Source of the DNA: Scytalidium lignicola
Taxonomy: Eukaryota; Ascomycota; Leotiomycetes
Assembly (NCBI GenBank): GCA_002812745.2
Contig: NCSJ02000098.1
Span: 62,001-126,000, forward strand
Reading direction: 5' to 3'
Length of the DNA: 64,000 nt
Shown one piece after another: positions 44,501 to 57,400 of this stretch. A program made the position numbers and the translations under genes. The notes beneath the pieces are model-generated. The model had not been told where the DNA came from. It made no database searches and was given only the letters and a program-made list of their open reading frames with translations. Every line of letters starts with the position of its first letter. Position 1 is the stretch's first letter.

Positions 44501-46215
44501 AGAAGGAAGGGCTCAACATGTGTATTATTTCTACCTTTGCATTTCCCCAAAGTAGGAGGTGATAAATTGAGGCGATCTGATAAGAACTGCTTACACATGT
44601 GTGCTACTACGGCTGAGTGGTTGCAGCGGATGCGGAGTAGTCATACCCCCGTCGGGGATGTTAAAACATAACACCGGCATATCTTAGCACTGAACCCTTT
44701 GGGAAACCACATTTGAGTCAGACCTGCCGAATATAATTAATTGCTCAAACCAAACATAATCTCCAACTTTGACCAAGGAGACATTTGAGCCGACCTGCCT
44801 AATATGATTGTCACTATGTCGGAATTATTCATCAGCATCAGTCATCGACACAAATCTCTTAACTTGCCTCACGGAAGCTCGCGCTCTTCAGACACAGCTG
44901 CAGATCATTTGGAATACTTTGCTAAGAACCAATCGGTTTTCTACAGAACACCTCTACTTTAGCAGAAGGATGACCTGATAACTGGATAGTTTCCTACATA
45001 ACACTATATCTTATTATCTTATTGGAAGGATATGGCACGCTTACTCTTTATCTACCGTGTAACCTTCCGATTTATATATCTATTGGGTTTCATTATCTTG
45101 CACCTAGATTAAAATGAACTAAAGATTAATAAACTCGATCTCGAGACTACGCATATTGTAAGCTAATTAAAAAGTGTTTACTTGCTGCTTTCATTTCACA
45201 TCTACATAACTATGCAGTGATTCTACATAACAGGTTGTTCCCCAATCTAATTTCAAATAAGCGGAGATATGGTAGGTTATCGAGTCCTGTTTAATTAAGC
45301 TATTCGCAATCCGTAATCTGAAGAGATATATATGGCCTTACTAATATTCAAGTCATGGTCACTTACAAACCCCGTACCGTTCATGGAAGGATTTCAGAAG
45401 TCAGAGCGCACGGAGGAGGCATAAATCACATACAGTATCTGTGCATAAATTGCAATTATGGCGCAAAGGCTTAATCATCTACTAAAATAATATAAGTTAG
45501 GATCTAGAGGATGAAACAACTAGAGGTCACGTCGGCGTTTAATGAGTATAAGCACAAGCCGACACAACTGGTGAGTTGGAATGGGGACATTGTTAGCTAA
45601 GCATTTGATATCTAGCTTTAAGCTGTACGATTTAGATATCAACCAATTTTTTCTAAAAATGTCTCCTTTATTGCTTTAACAGATAGTTGAGACAATAGAT
45701 CACCTAACAAACAGTCTACTGATGACCACAGTTGAGAGAGGGTTAAAGGAGTCGAGATTAAGATGCAGTAATGATGTCAGCGAACTTGCCAAACGAGCGG
45801 CGTGTTCGCCTTGTGGGGTAGAGCTCTGTTAATATGTGAGGCGTAGTTTCCCTTTTAGGCTTTAGCCACTTGTATGATGGGTTATTTTCCTCTTAAAGGA
45901 ATCTCAGGATTAATGTAACTATAACAGGTAATTATTTCTAGTTAGTAAAGAACTACCAGCTATGTTGCAGCCCATTCAACTCCCGTCTTTGACTAAGTCT
46001 AAGTCTTGCAGACTGGAACATGTGTCTGGGCCNGCAGCTCAACCCTGTTTATTTATTCGTTCTGGCACATATGTTAACCCCGAATTGATCTGGAATTCTA
46101 CAGCCAATTCAATAATTCTAATCTTTCCAACTATATTTTAACAGCTATTATTAAACTAACGCTACCAGGATTTCAATTAATGAAAGACAAACCTGACGAT
46201 TTAAACAAGNTTTTT
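41522..46215. other. 4.7-kb AT-rich gene desert
   Basis: No frame longer than about 100 codons resembles a protein. Dominated by TA-rich sequence, as expected for decayed repeats in RIP-competent fungi. A tRNA-like stretch near 44260 was considered and rejected. Undetermined bases occur near 46033 and 46210. I cannot identify any transposon domain. Confidence 0.5.
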
Positions 46216-47447
46216 TTAACTAACAACCTGAGAGAATTCTTTTTCAGCAATACCTCTTAAAGGAACTTCATCTCCACTTCGCTGCTTACTAATTACAGTG
46301 TGAACATTACCATGTTCTAAAGCCAATTCTGGATTAAAAGTACCTGCATTAATCCTAAGCTCCTCCAAGCAGACGAACAAACCATTACCTCCTTGGCTAC
46401 GACTTCGCAACTGCCCTTGACTAGCACCATTTGTAACATTAAGCTCTGTTCCAGCATTTTTTGTTCGATTTGCAGAGGAGCGGAATAGACTCATGGAGTG
46501 TTCAATGTGAAGACTGCGGCAAATGAATTGTATAGCAGGACGTAAGGTTGGGAGGCAAGCAGATGTGATCCCCGCAGACATTTCGATTAAGGTCCAGCCG
46601 ACTGTGGGAGTAAGCGTATAGGGTAAGTCATCACTTCTGTAACTAAAAAGCACCGAGAACCGGTAGGCTGAGGCAAAGACAACGCTGACAATTTCTAGTT
46701 AGTTTATTGCCTAAATGCAAAATCCAGCGGAAAATCCAGAAGTTTAAAGGGGGTCAACATACAAGAAACCAAGGCTAAATGCACTAGTGAGAGCAATTTT
46801 TTCTGATTTGCGTAATTGTAATTTCCAGAAGTGTGGAATAGGAATTATCAAAATAGCAATATCAGTCAAAATAATAGATGTAGCATTAGCAATCCACGCC
46901 GCCATTTGGTTAATGCAATGACCTGGGAGTTGAGGATACCACAACTTCTGTACAGGTACGCAAATGAAGATGAGCAAAAAAATACCGCATATAGCCCATG
47001 CAATAATAAAAGAATCAATAATGTAAGCTTGTCTCTTGAAGCTTGAGAAATGAAAGATACTGTAAAACATAAAAAGGAGGCTAAGTTTTGTCCAGGGGAG
47101 GTTGACAATATAAAGAACTTCAGCAACCAGTAAAAGTTTAGCTAGCATGATAATATTATCTGCCTTAACATGATATGCATGAATTCCTATCTTGTACTTG
47201 ATCATGGCGATGACGAATCCCATTGTCATGAGATACCATGCCTGTAAGATTCATCAGTGACACTGAATTTGAGACCTAAGATTGTTGTTTTTCGTTTTAC
47301 CATCGACCATAATATTAACCAATCATCCTACCCCAACGAGTATTTTCTCTCATATCGAGAAAGCATACGAAGACCAACAGCCGTGAGGGCCATGACCGTC
47401 ATCGCTACCGTGGTAACGATTATCCATGGCTGCAAATTCTCAGTCAT
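46216..47447 (-). pseudogene. PTH11-like rhodopsin-fold membrane protein with premature stop
   Basis: Three exons (47447-47301, 47241-46763, 46684-46216) join in frame into a 364-codon sequence. The N-terminus MTENLQPWIIVTTVAMTVMA with VGLRMLSRYERKYSLG is followed by TAG (47328-47330) and DDWLILWSM. Family members have Trp (WDDW) at the TAG. After the first intron come AWYLMTMGFVIAMIKYKIGIH, then LPWTKLSLLFMFYSIF, SFIIAWAICGIFLLIFICVP with QKLWYP, NATSIILTDIAILIIPIP, LTSAFSLGFL and TVGWTLIEMSAGITSACLPT. These are the signature blocks of the fungal rhodopsin-like domain (integral membrane, GPCR-like). The C-terminal tail is soluble and polar. One nonsense codon in the first helix pair is the only lesion seen. 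A natural read-through or a polymorphism is possible. Confidence 0.82.
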
Positions 47448-50165
47448 AGCGGTGGATTTTTATCTTGATGTAGTGTGTACACCGCAGCAAGGCAGAATCA
47501 ATAAAAGTATCAAAGGTAGCATGAGAATGAGGTCCCAGACAAAAGCAGTGCCAGTAGGAGGCTTAGAATAGGCTCATCGTTTTACAACGACACTGCATTT
47601 CGATTCTGAAGTGAGTCAATTATCCCTCTAATTACCGTATAGAAACCTCTTAATTATGATTATGTATTCAGCGTATGTAGAAGGTTTGCTTGTATGCCTT
47701 CTGCCATTGCTGTCTCTCATTCCTCAATCTATAAAATGACTATTTTCAGGAAGGTTAAAAAAAGGGGAATGATCGCATTTCGATATCGGAGTTCAGCCGT
47801 CTGTTGAGTTACAGGCTTTAAAGGTTTGGTGCCTTTCATGAGTATCTTGAGTTATTGTCTTATAGACTTGTCAGTCAGGAGGAAAGCCTTCTTTACGTCT
47901 AATACTGACAATTGTATTCGGTTTCGAATCTCTTGTATTGCTTAAGCTTCAAAATTGAATTCTTTAAGGTCTGACTTATAAATATGTCGTGCATTCATGG
48001 AGGATTTGTTGACTGGAAACGCAGGAATACAGAACCACTATTGTATTGATTGCTTAAGGAGTCTACAACTACAGCAGATTCTATATATACAGAGAGTTAC
48101 AGCTGTAAAACCGTTATGGTCAACAGTTACGGTTGTACAGGCACTCTACGGGTGCCTATAGTTGCCTACAGTGGTAGCCTACCGTAAACCCTATCCGTAA
48201 GCCCTAGCATAGGCAACCGTAAGAACACTGTGAAGTGGCATCCGTAAACTCCAAATATTGCAACAGGATTTCTGCTCGGTTAAGGTCAATTCAGAGTATC
48301 AAATTGCTTTTGTGTGAGATTTTGAGAAAGTAAGTGTTTTTAGTTTAGAAAGGGTTAATTTCTCTAGTCTTTCGAGGTCTAATAGTTCTTAAATTTCTAC
48401 TTTAATATTGTTTTTTAGATCATGATATTAATTCTCTTAATCATGGGGAGTCCGTAGGATAATTGTATTCAAGTGATTAAAAGCCATTATTCAAGTGTGA
48501 TCGTTTAACAATTGTTTGGGACGTCTTAAGTGTTGAATATGGTTCAGCTATACAGGGATCAAAAGGTTCAGCTGTAAAGGCCATATAGCTATAGATTCAG
48601 CTATACAGGGCCACAAGTGGGAGCCGGTCTCGGATCCCACTGGTTTGTAGGAGTCTATATATATGGCCATACTTACCCACTGTACAGTAGTTAACTTAGT
48701 AGTAAGTTTATATATATATTCTATGGGATCCTATTACGATCGGCCTAAATAACCTGTCCAACATTAAGAAACTCTGACTAAGAGTTGGCGGTGTGTGAGG
48801 TTTAGTATCTTTGAAACGTATGGTTGTGATTGTAATATCAAAGATTTTTATCAGTCGAGTGCTACCGGGCTCATAACTGTCGCATTGGTTATAGTCAAAA
48901 TAGATGCGTAACGAGGTGATTGAATTGATTGTGGAACTGTAGGGCTGTAAAGGTCTAATATACAGGTAAGAAATAGGGGTTCGGTAATTACGGGTTCTGC
49001 CGGCCTGTATAGCCACCGAATTATCTGACAGAAGCGGTTGGTAAAACTAGTTTAAATAGCAAGAACAACTTAAAATACTTATATTTAAATAAGGTAAAGA
49101 AAACGTGAAGAGTAAAACATCATGACCAATAACAGTTCTTAATACAAAGAAAGCATCATTAATGCAATACAAAGACTTTATAAGTAATATTTTACATTTA
49201 AGCAAAAGGAGTTATAAGTGTTAAGACATAACATAATCATGAAATTCCTTTTTGTCTAACTGTATTGATAATATTGATTGTGATTTTGATTTCATTTCCC
49301 GTCAAAGACCGAGCTTATTGTTGTTAGTGTGAGTTTATTAGGTAATTTTATTCCTGAAAACTTCATTGTTCAGTGCCTCATTCTCGTTTAAGACCGACGT
49401 TTTAAGGTTCACTTAATCTTATGATGAGTCGACCCTGCAACTTCTGTCAGCCTCGATCCATCCCCTTTCCTTGAATCATGTCAATGTTACTTTAGGTCAC
49501 CCTTGCTTAAAAACTCTAGTTAGTCCTCCTTGCTGCGGATATATTGATATGCTTGGTTACCCGGATAAATAGTTGTCAACTTTGTTGAAAGTATTTAGTA
49601 CATTTAAGGCTAGTATATCGAAAATCTTACTCTTTCATTAGTCAGTAGTCTGCAGCGAGTCTTGACAAGGTTGATAATTATTTATCAGAGTATCAGAGTA
49701 CGTCGTGTGACTTGGTTGAAACTGATTTGTGACCAGACGGGCCGATATCTGCTTAAGTGGAAGTCTGACATTGGACTATCAAAGTCTCTAACCTATATGA
49801 GTTCTGCATCTCTTTGGGCAACAATAGAATAGTAGTTAGAAACTGCAAATAGGGCGGATATAGATTGATATTCGAGGCCATGGTCAATAAATATTGGTAT
49901 GCTGCATGGTTATAAGTAGGGCTATATAATCTCTGCACCACTTCGAAATCTTGCTCCACTGAAATTGTGTTTCTAGGATTATTCTCGAGATACTCCTTTG
50001 CTTATCTTCAACTCTCACAAACACCTCGTTTTCTTGTCCCAACTATTACCTGCGAAACCCTTATTACACTCCCCGAACAACTCCTCTTCTCAATAATGGA
50101 GTGCTGATAGATTGCCGTATAAGCTTCGTTCCTTTCCAATCTTACCTTATCGACTACACAATAAA
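47448..50165. other. 2.7-kb AT-rich region with repeat relics
   Basis: No gene recognised. 48030-48720 contains the motif repeats listed separately and looks like transposon remnant. Other frames are short and unremarkable. Confidence 0.45.
48543..48610 (+). repeat. Short direct repeats TTCAGCTATACAGGG in possible LTR-like relic
   Basis: TTCAGCTATACAGGG at 48543-48557 and 48596-48610, with a variant TTCAGCTGTAAAGG at 48567-48580. About 320-420 bp earlier an imperfect palindrome occurs (TTACGGTTG at 48127-48135, CAACCGTAA at 48214-48222), surrounded by CCGTAA/GCCTA repeats. The composition recalls a decayed LTR but no primer-binding site or open frame supports it. Confidence 0.3.
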
Positions 50166-51053
50166 ATGGTCGTGCACCTTGTCGCCCCCGTCACGGCTGG
50201 CAGTGCCGGTCTTGGTGCAGTCACCGCTCGGCTCTTCTCGCAGACCGGGATGTGGGTAGTCATCAACTACAACGCAGATGGAATCAGGGCTCAAGAGCTA
50301 GTGTTGCAGATGCGGGATCTCTCGCCGCTTCCTAAGGATGAGAAGAACTTCCACGTCATCCAGGCCGACCTAGCCAAGCGGGACGACATCCGGCGCTTGG
50401 TGGATCAGACCGTTGCCTTCATGGGAAAGCTTGATGTCGTTTTCTCGAATGGTGGTTGGACCCGCTTCCGGAACATCGAGGACCTAGATGACAATGTCCT
50501 TGAAGAGGACTAGATCGTTGCTTCAACAAGAACGTCAAGTCTCATCTGTCCCTCATGCACGCCGCAAAGAAGTATCTGGACGATTCTGAGGGTGCCTTCA
50601 TTACGACTGCATCCCTGGCTGGTGTGAAAGTCAGCGGGAGCTCTCTGGTAAGAAAATTTACCCTCTTCCCCGCTCCGGCCTGCGTGCGTTCCCAGTTGCT
50701 TGTTTTCTGATGATTATTAGGCCTACTCTGTCACGAAGGCCGCACAAATACACCTTGCCAAAGGGCTGGCCATGAGTGCGAGCCCTAGGATACGGGTAAA
50801 CATAGTGTCCCCCGGTCTGATGCTGGCGGTAAGTGGGACTACTTAGTGTACTTCGGGAGACGTAATTACTAAATCTATGTGACAGGGTTTCGGTCTGCTA
50901 TTTCCGCCTGAGAAGTAAGAGGGAATGAGACAGAAGACACCACTCAAGCGACTTGCCACCATGGAGGATGTTGCCGAGCAGGTATTGTGCTTCGTGAAGA
51001 GCAGGAGCATTACAGGCACAAAGGCCATCATTGATGGTGGCTTAGTATTATAG
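50166..51053 (+). pseudogene. Short-chain dehydrogenase/reductase relic
   Basis: Clear SDR fold: cofactor loop VTAGSAGLGAVTARLF, NGG-type strand VVFSNGGWTRF, and active-site AYSVTKAAQIHLAKG (Tyr-x3-Lys), ending VEQ-like VAEQVLCFVKSRSITG and AIIDGG. Introns at 50648-50720 and 50829-50885 are well formed. Lesions: TAG at 50511-50513 where Trp is expected (LEEDWDR in family sequence), together with loss of one base so that NKNVKSHLSLMHAAKKYL continues in another frame, and TAA at 50916-50918 within FPPEK-stop-EG. The N-terminal 116 residues could still be made but lack the catalytic Tyr-Lys. Otherwise high quality of conservation means inactivation is recent. Confidence 0.85.
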
Positions 51054-53026
51054 TTACTTAGATCTTGTGCCGATCGATAGATTGTCAGTTCCGAGAATCA
51101 TACTCTGTGCTGATGTTCTCCAGAGGCATCTTGGCGAGTTCTAGAAGCTGCTTCTCTTATAAAATTTAGATCTGATATTTTCGTTCGACCCTATCCCTAA
51201 CTCCTAACCATGAGCTATCACAAGATGCCCCTTAACCTTCTCTAGCACTTTCATGCCACTATCAAGAGTGAGATGGCTATAGTTCTGTTGAGCTAGCAAG
51301 TATGAAGGGGATATAATGACCGTTTTTTTCTTTTCCTTTTTTACATCTAATCCATATAAAAAGCGCTTATTGACAATTACGGTGTACCGGCCGCCGATCA
51401 CGTTGCAAGAAATGTTATGGTAAGTCAATGCCCTGCCTGTATGATACCTAGCGTGATGTAACGGTTGCTATCTCGATGCTATCTCGACCCCTGTTTTCTA
51501 AGGTGTTTAGCATCATTGACAAGTGCTTTACGCTACATCTTCGCAAGTTATGATTCAAGTACACAAATAGCGCTATAGTAATACGATTGCAGAGACAGGG
51601 CAGAAGTGCTTGCATATCTAAATTTACTCCCCTGATTTGTCGGAATATACCTATATATATGGTACAGCAGAGGTGTCTCTGCATGTGTCTGGGATCCAGT
51701 TCCCCTGTATCAAGCCTCTCAGTGGTGCCAGGCGTGAAGTAAGTTCTCTATTTTTCTACTTCAACTCGTCACCGTCGTGATGGTCGTGCATGCTCATTAG
51801 CATCGGACCGACCGACATTTCTCGGACGCTTATGACCTCAATATTCGCTTCACGCTTAACGCCGGCTAGCTAATATCGAACCCTGTGGCAGCGCAAGCAC
51901 GGCAAAAATGGACAAAGGCTATTGGAGAAGAAAAAGGAAAGATAAATCAAACATGGTTCAAGATTTACCTTCCGAAACAGATCAAAACTGCATCTTCCTA
52001 AAGCTCATTAGTGGGAATTCCCTTATCATAGGTCCAGTTGGGAGAGGTTGGAGGCATCGGCTATACCTATTCCCCAGGAACTTGGTTAGGAATCAAATAC
52101 CAGATCATTTCAACGGGATGATTACTAAGTGAGAAATATCACTCTACCCAGTATCACCCTGAATAAACTACTACGTAGTCAATGCATTTCAAATTCTCAT
52201 TGGTTAAAGGGAAGATCCTCTAGGTCTTCTTCTAATAAGTACAGACTGTGGGGTGGTTTATTCAGCATGACAATCAGTAGAGTGGCATTCCTCACTTAGT
52301 CCATGTCCCGTATTGGACATTATACGGCACAGAGACATGTCAGTGAGCCTTATAAACGGGATTGAGTGCCGGCCACACCTAGCTAAGTGAGATTAGTTAA
52401 CGGTTTAGGAAAGTGCTGCATAATACGTATACAGACTCAGAAAATCATCACAATTTCCTAATTGAGTTTATGAGGTCCTTGCGGTCCTTACCCAATCCTA
52501 GCCCAATCCTGGCCGGAAACTTTGACAAATCCCAGTTTGGAACCTGGTGATGGTGAAATATTTAGGGAGCATAGTGATTAATAAGGATAAGTTTTTATTT
52601 TTATGATTTTTAAGTTTGCCTTAACTTATATGTTTTTCTCATCCGTCTGCTGTTAACACTACACTTGAATATCCTAGATCTCCCATAGTCAACAGCTTGT
52701 CCCTGGTTTTGGCTAGATCTCACCGGCGTGCCGTGTAACGTGGTATGCTTACATACCCCCCTTCTCGAGGCCATTAAGTTCATGGAATGAAGTTCATTAC
52801 CTTAGAGCTTGTTCACTACTATGTCACTGACACTTTGGATAACTAATTACTCGGTACTACAAAGCTAAGTTAGATATGTCTTGTCCTTAGGGTTCTGTTG
52901 CCTTAAACTCACACGTTCCTAGAGTCTATTACCCGTGGTACAGTCTCAACCAGCGCTTTTCTTGCGTTGTCAGTTAGCTTCTTACATCGACTGCCTCAAT
53001 TTCACAATAGTGTAGGCCCGAAAGAT
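51054..53026. other. 2-kb AT-rich intergenic region, no gene seen
   Basis: Short frames only. Nothing recognised as transposon, RNA gene or ordered repeat. Confidence 0.5.
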
Positions 53027-53659
53027 ATGGCATCGAACGAAATAAATCATTTCCAGTTGGAGGAGTCGGAAAAAAAGCAGGTCAATCTCGTCTTGCGAAC
53101 GTTCCGCTGCCTCATTGCCGACTTGTGCGAACAGTTTAACAGAGGTCACCCAGGTTATGCTGTCTCCAGCATCCTTCATGCTAACCTCGGAAGCTCTGCG
53201 ATGGGGATGGCAGCCATCGGTGTAGCTTTATGGAAATACACGATGAGATACTCTCACTCCAACCCCAATTACTTCAATCGTGACCGATTCGTCCTCTCCA
53301 ACGGCCACAGATGCCTCTTCCAGTATACATTTTTACACCTCACGGGATATTCGACGATTACGATGGACCAATTGAAGTCCTACCACTCGGGGCATACCGA
53401 TTCCATTTGCCCTGGCCATCCCGAGATTGAGCATGACGGTATCGAAGTAACAACCGGCCCACTGGGTCAAGGTGTTGCGAATGCTGTTGGTTTCGCTATG
53501 GCATTGAAGCACCTGGGCACCATATATAATCGCCCAGGTTTTCCTGTCGTTAATAACATGACATGGTGCATGATTGGAGACGCCTGCCTACAAGAAGGTG
53601 TTGCCATGGAGGCAATTCAGCTCGCAGGCTGCAATAAGCGAGAACGCCGACGATTATAA
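53027..53659 (+). pseudogene. Truncated transketolase/dihydroxyacetone-synthase-like fragment
   Basis: 210 codons covering the N-terminal thiamine-diphosphate domain: VLRTFRCLIADLCEQFNRGH, then AMGMAAIGVALWKYTMRY, NRDRFVLSNGHRCLFQYTF, CPGHPEIEHDGIEVTTGPLG, and the start of the ThDP motif MIGDACLQEGVAMEAIQLAG. The frame then diverges (CNKRERRRL) and stops. The second half of the ThDP-binding motif, the middle domain and the C-terminal domain are missing, so it cannot be an active transketolase. Between GHPG and SAMGM there is an extra segment (YAVSSILHANLGS) that has the look of an unspliced intron (GTTATG at its start, GCTAAC inside, AAG at its end) but whose removal would shift frame. The RFVLSNGHRC motif is intact. 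Remnant of a duplicated or transferred gene. Confidence 0.82.
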
Positions 53660-54422
53660 TTACCATAATTATTTGGTTGAGAATTGAATTCGCTTACAGG
53701 GGGGCCAGTCATTTCTTGTACCCTTTACGTACAATCGAAATCCTAAGGATTTAAAGATCTTAAAAACAGGCAAGTATATAAGAGCAAGTTCTTAAAAATG
53801 TCTTGTTTTTAAAAACAGGAAAAGTTCATATAACAAACCCTAAGACCTCTAACCTGTGTAAAAGGATATCTAATTTTGTGTTAAGGTATTAACTTAAGAT
53901 TATAACAGTCTGGAAAAACAAAAATAAAATAAAATAGAAAATATTAGTGTTAATGATTAAAAAGCTTACCATAAGCTTTTTTATACTTAATCTTGTTTGA
54001 AATCCTATATTCAGTTCTGTAATAAAAATCATGTACCCAAATTTTCACTGACAAAAGCATATTGAACAGTCAAATGTCTGGGAATGTGACATGGTAGGGA
54101 ACTTCGTCATCTACTATATATACCCAGTATCCCAGACTTACAAGTGGATTTAAGCATTTTCGTAAAATATTAAGATTTCAGTTGATCTAGCTATTTTGAG
54201 TAGCAATAGGTTTAGCCTATCTTCCATCCCACCTTCTGAAATTTCCTAGTAATATACAAATTATAATTGGTACCTCATTCCTAACAATGTATTGCTTATT
54301 AGCTCTAGAGTACCCCGTAGAAGAAATGTTTCCTATTAAGGAACATATGACCTCCACCACTGAAATTCTCATATCTCTAGTATAATTAGTTGAACAGAAG
54401 CCATAGTCATCTACAATTCAAA
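53660..54422. other. AT-rich intergenic, no gene seen
   Basis: 3' flank of the NLR gene. Contains AAAAACAGG repeated at about 53763 and 53812; otherwise featureless. Confidence 0.45.
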
Positions 54423-57400
54423 TTATACATCAAGCTGTTCGTGTGATAAGGTCCTCATGAACAAATTTATAATTATCCCCACGCTACTGCCTTTTGGCAC
54501 AAATAGTGTCCCAGCTGGTGTCACTTGCGCCAGATCTAGAAAATATGGGTCAAGCCAATCATGAGGAAGGAAGAAATGGACTCTGACGATTCCATTATTG
54601 ACAGAACAAAGCCAACCATTTTTGTCGAGGAAGGCCAGGACATTACTCGATGGAGTTATTGTCGAATCTTCTGAGTCTGTAGCTTTGATTTCAATGAATC
54701 CAAGTGGCCGAATAATTCTTTTCAGAACTGCAGAGGGATACCTCATAGCACTTATCTCATGTATATGACTCTGGGATGACAATGGGACATCACTAATTCT
54801 AATGAAAAATAAATCTATGTCTCTCAGGTTGGATTCTGTGGCGGTCTGAATGAGTAGGAAGGAATGATCACAAGACTCGAATATGTTGACAACCTTGCGT
54901 GATTTTACCGTCTTAGATGTGTTCTCTGATATCCTGGTCTTTGTATCTGGGACTTCTGGATAATGTAGGTCCACTTGAGTGATTCGCTCCAGAGTACTCC
55001 ACTTGACGACATCAATACATTGTGGTGAAATGCCCAGTAAATACTCTGAATAAACAGGATGCTCAAACCACTGACGAGGCCCATCAATAACTCCAGGTAT
55101 CGGTTGAGATTGCTCCTCAAAGGGCCATGTGCTTATTGAATTTTCTGAGGCAATTAGAATCGAGCTATCGTCTGACTTGAAGAGCAGCTGTTGTGCTGGC
55201 CCCTGTAATGTTGTCCCTTTAATCTGACTCCACGATGACTGGTCTGCGTTAATTTTTAAGACTACCAACTTATGGGAGATATCAAGAATTGCCAGGAACT
55301 TTTCATTGTTGCTCCACGTTATATTAATGATAGTGTTAGGATGAGGGGCCTTAATCGTAAATCGCGGTTCTCCACTCGCATTAAAGATCCTAAGCTCACC
55401 ACGAGAGTGGGCTGTGCAGTAGATATTAGATGCAATGGCGAGCTTTTCTATCGGAGGGTTTTTCGCGATGACCATATTACCATGCTCATTTTCATGCTCT
55501 GGTAGAGTGCTGAGAGCTGCAAGATGGCGCTTATCGTCATCCACTGCTAGTGCAACAAGGGCATTTGGTTCCCACATATCGCAACTATTGTCTCGAAGCC
55601 CGTACACCCTTCGTCCACGTGGGCAGATAGCTTGACATCTAATATTATCCTCGTTGCATCTTGTGCTCACTATGGAGAGATCGTCTGTCTTCCGTACATC
55701 CCAATTGCCGTGACTATCACAGCTAACAAAGAATGGTCTTGTTGGGTTACTCTCGATATCAGTTACACCAGAGTTTAGGAACTGACGTTCAACTTTGAGC
55801 TTAGAATCCCAGACCCATACTGACCCATTCACTCGGAGAATCAGGATGCGGTTCGGTTCTGATGTCCATTGAATCTTTTTAATATGGGGCCGTGGCTCCT
55901 TCCGACGATCCCAACCTGGCTCCTCGCGCTTTTGGCATAGGTCTTTACCTGAAATATTCCACATACACATTGGGAGATCTGCATATGAGGCAGCAATCTG
56001 ACTGCCATCGTGGTTGAATACAGCAGAAGTCGGCTGATCCGAGTCCTCTCCGTTGGTTGGGATGCACACCGAATCGAAGACTTCTCCGGTCCTCTCTGAC
56101 TCTAATAGCGAGAATTTCCAGATATCTCCGTTATCGACACAAGCCAAGACCACTGGTTTACCCCCCCGGAACGCGATGTCCAACAATTGGACAGCGGGTG
56201 GAGCGTCGAATGTTCGCAGTTGTCGCATGACATCGATTTGCCAAACCTTCACTGTTTTATATCCGTAAGTCACTAGCATATTACCTGAGTTACTAAATCG
56301 AATCATGCGGATGAATTCTCCATGAGAGATCGTTTTGATATCTGAAAAGTTGGAAGCATCAATGATTGAGACATTACCATCTCGAGTTTTCGACGATATT
56401 GCAACGTATTCTCCAGTACAAGCGACGAGAGAAGGTGTTTCATAGACTGGAAGCCGGGCCAGGGTATCATCCCATGATTGGTTTGAGATGCCTTTGACAG
56501 TGAGCGGAAATGGAACATGTCGCCGTGTGAGTTGGCGTATCCGAGAAGTCCGAGGACAAAATGGATGAACATGAAATATGAGCTGTGGGTACCGCAGCAG
56601 ATGTTCACTAAATTTCCCAAAAATCATCACGAGTTCTGTGTTCCAGGATTCCAGAATATCGTCCAGCTCATGTTTTTCCGGTACTGTAGATCTGCTTCTC
56701 CGTAGCGCAGCTAAGGTATTTCCTGTGGACCTCAACAAATTAAGTTGCTTTATTCTTGAGAGAAGGTAGATCCATATCATCACCGAACGTCCAGTGAGAA
56801 ACTTCTCTATCGTGTCAAGCAGTTCGTTATCTACATTTGCAATGCAATGCTGAAGATGATATTCCCAACAAGTTATGGCGTAGCAGGGGAATCCATCAGA
56901 TGCTAGCGAGGAATCCAGCTTATCCATGCGGATGCTGAGGATTGCTTCTAGGCAAGACTTCAAGAGATATATGTGGGCAGGTATGAGGTCGAGGCACAGT
57001 TTGTGGCCTCCTGCTTTTGTCAAATAGTCCCGGACGCTTCGGTGACGAAGCCGAAGACAAGATAGTTCGTCGACCGTGATAAATACATTGCAGATGCGGT
57101 TTAGATCGCTCTGGTTAAACTGTTTTATGCCTTGAGAGCTCAATACTTCACAGACTTGTTTAACTGTCGGTGGAAATTTTGCATAGGTGACCCAGGTCAA
57201 GACGCCTTGCGCGACAGAATAATCTCGAGCTATCCACTTTGAGCCCAGCTCAGATATGATATTCTGCCACACAGCCATAAATGTTTCCTCAGCCTTTTGT
57301 AATGCCTCTCCAGCGGATGCATCTTTATAGGTGTGGAGTCTATTGTCCATAACTAGACGTGCCCATTCAAAATTTCCCTGTGCATCTTTAATGATGCTGC

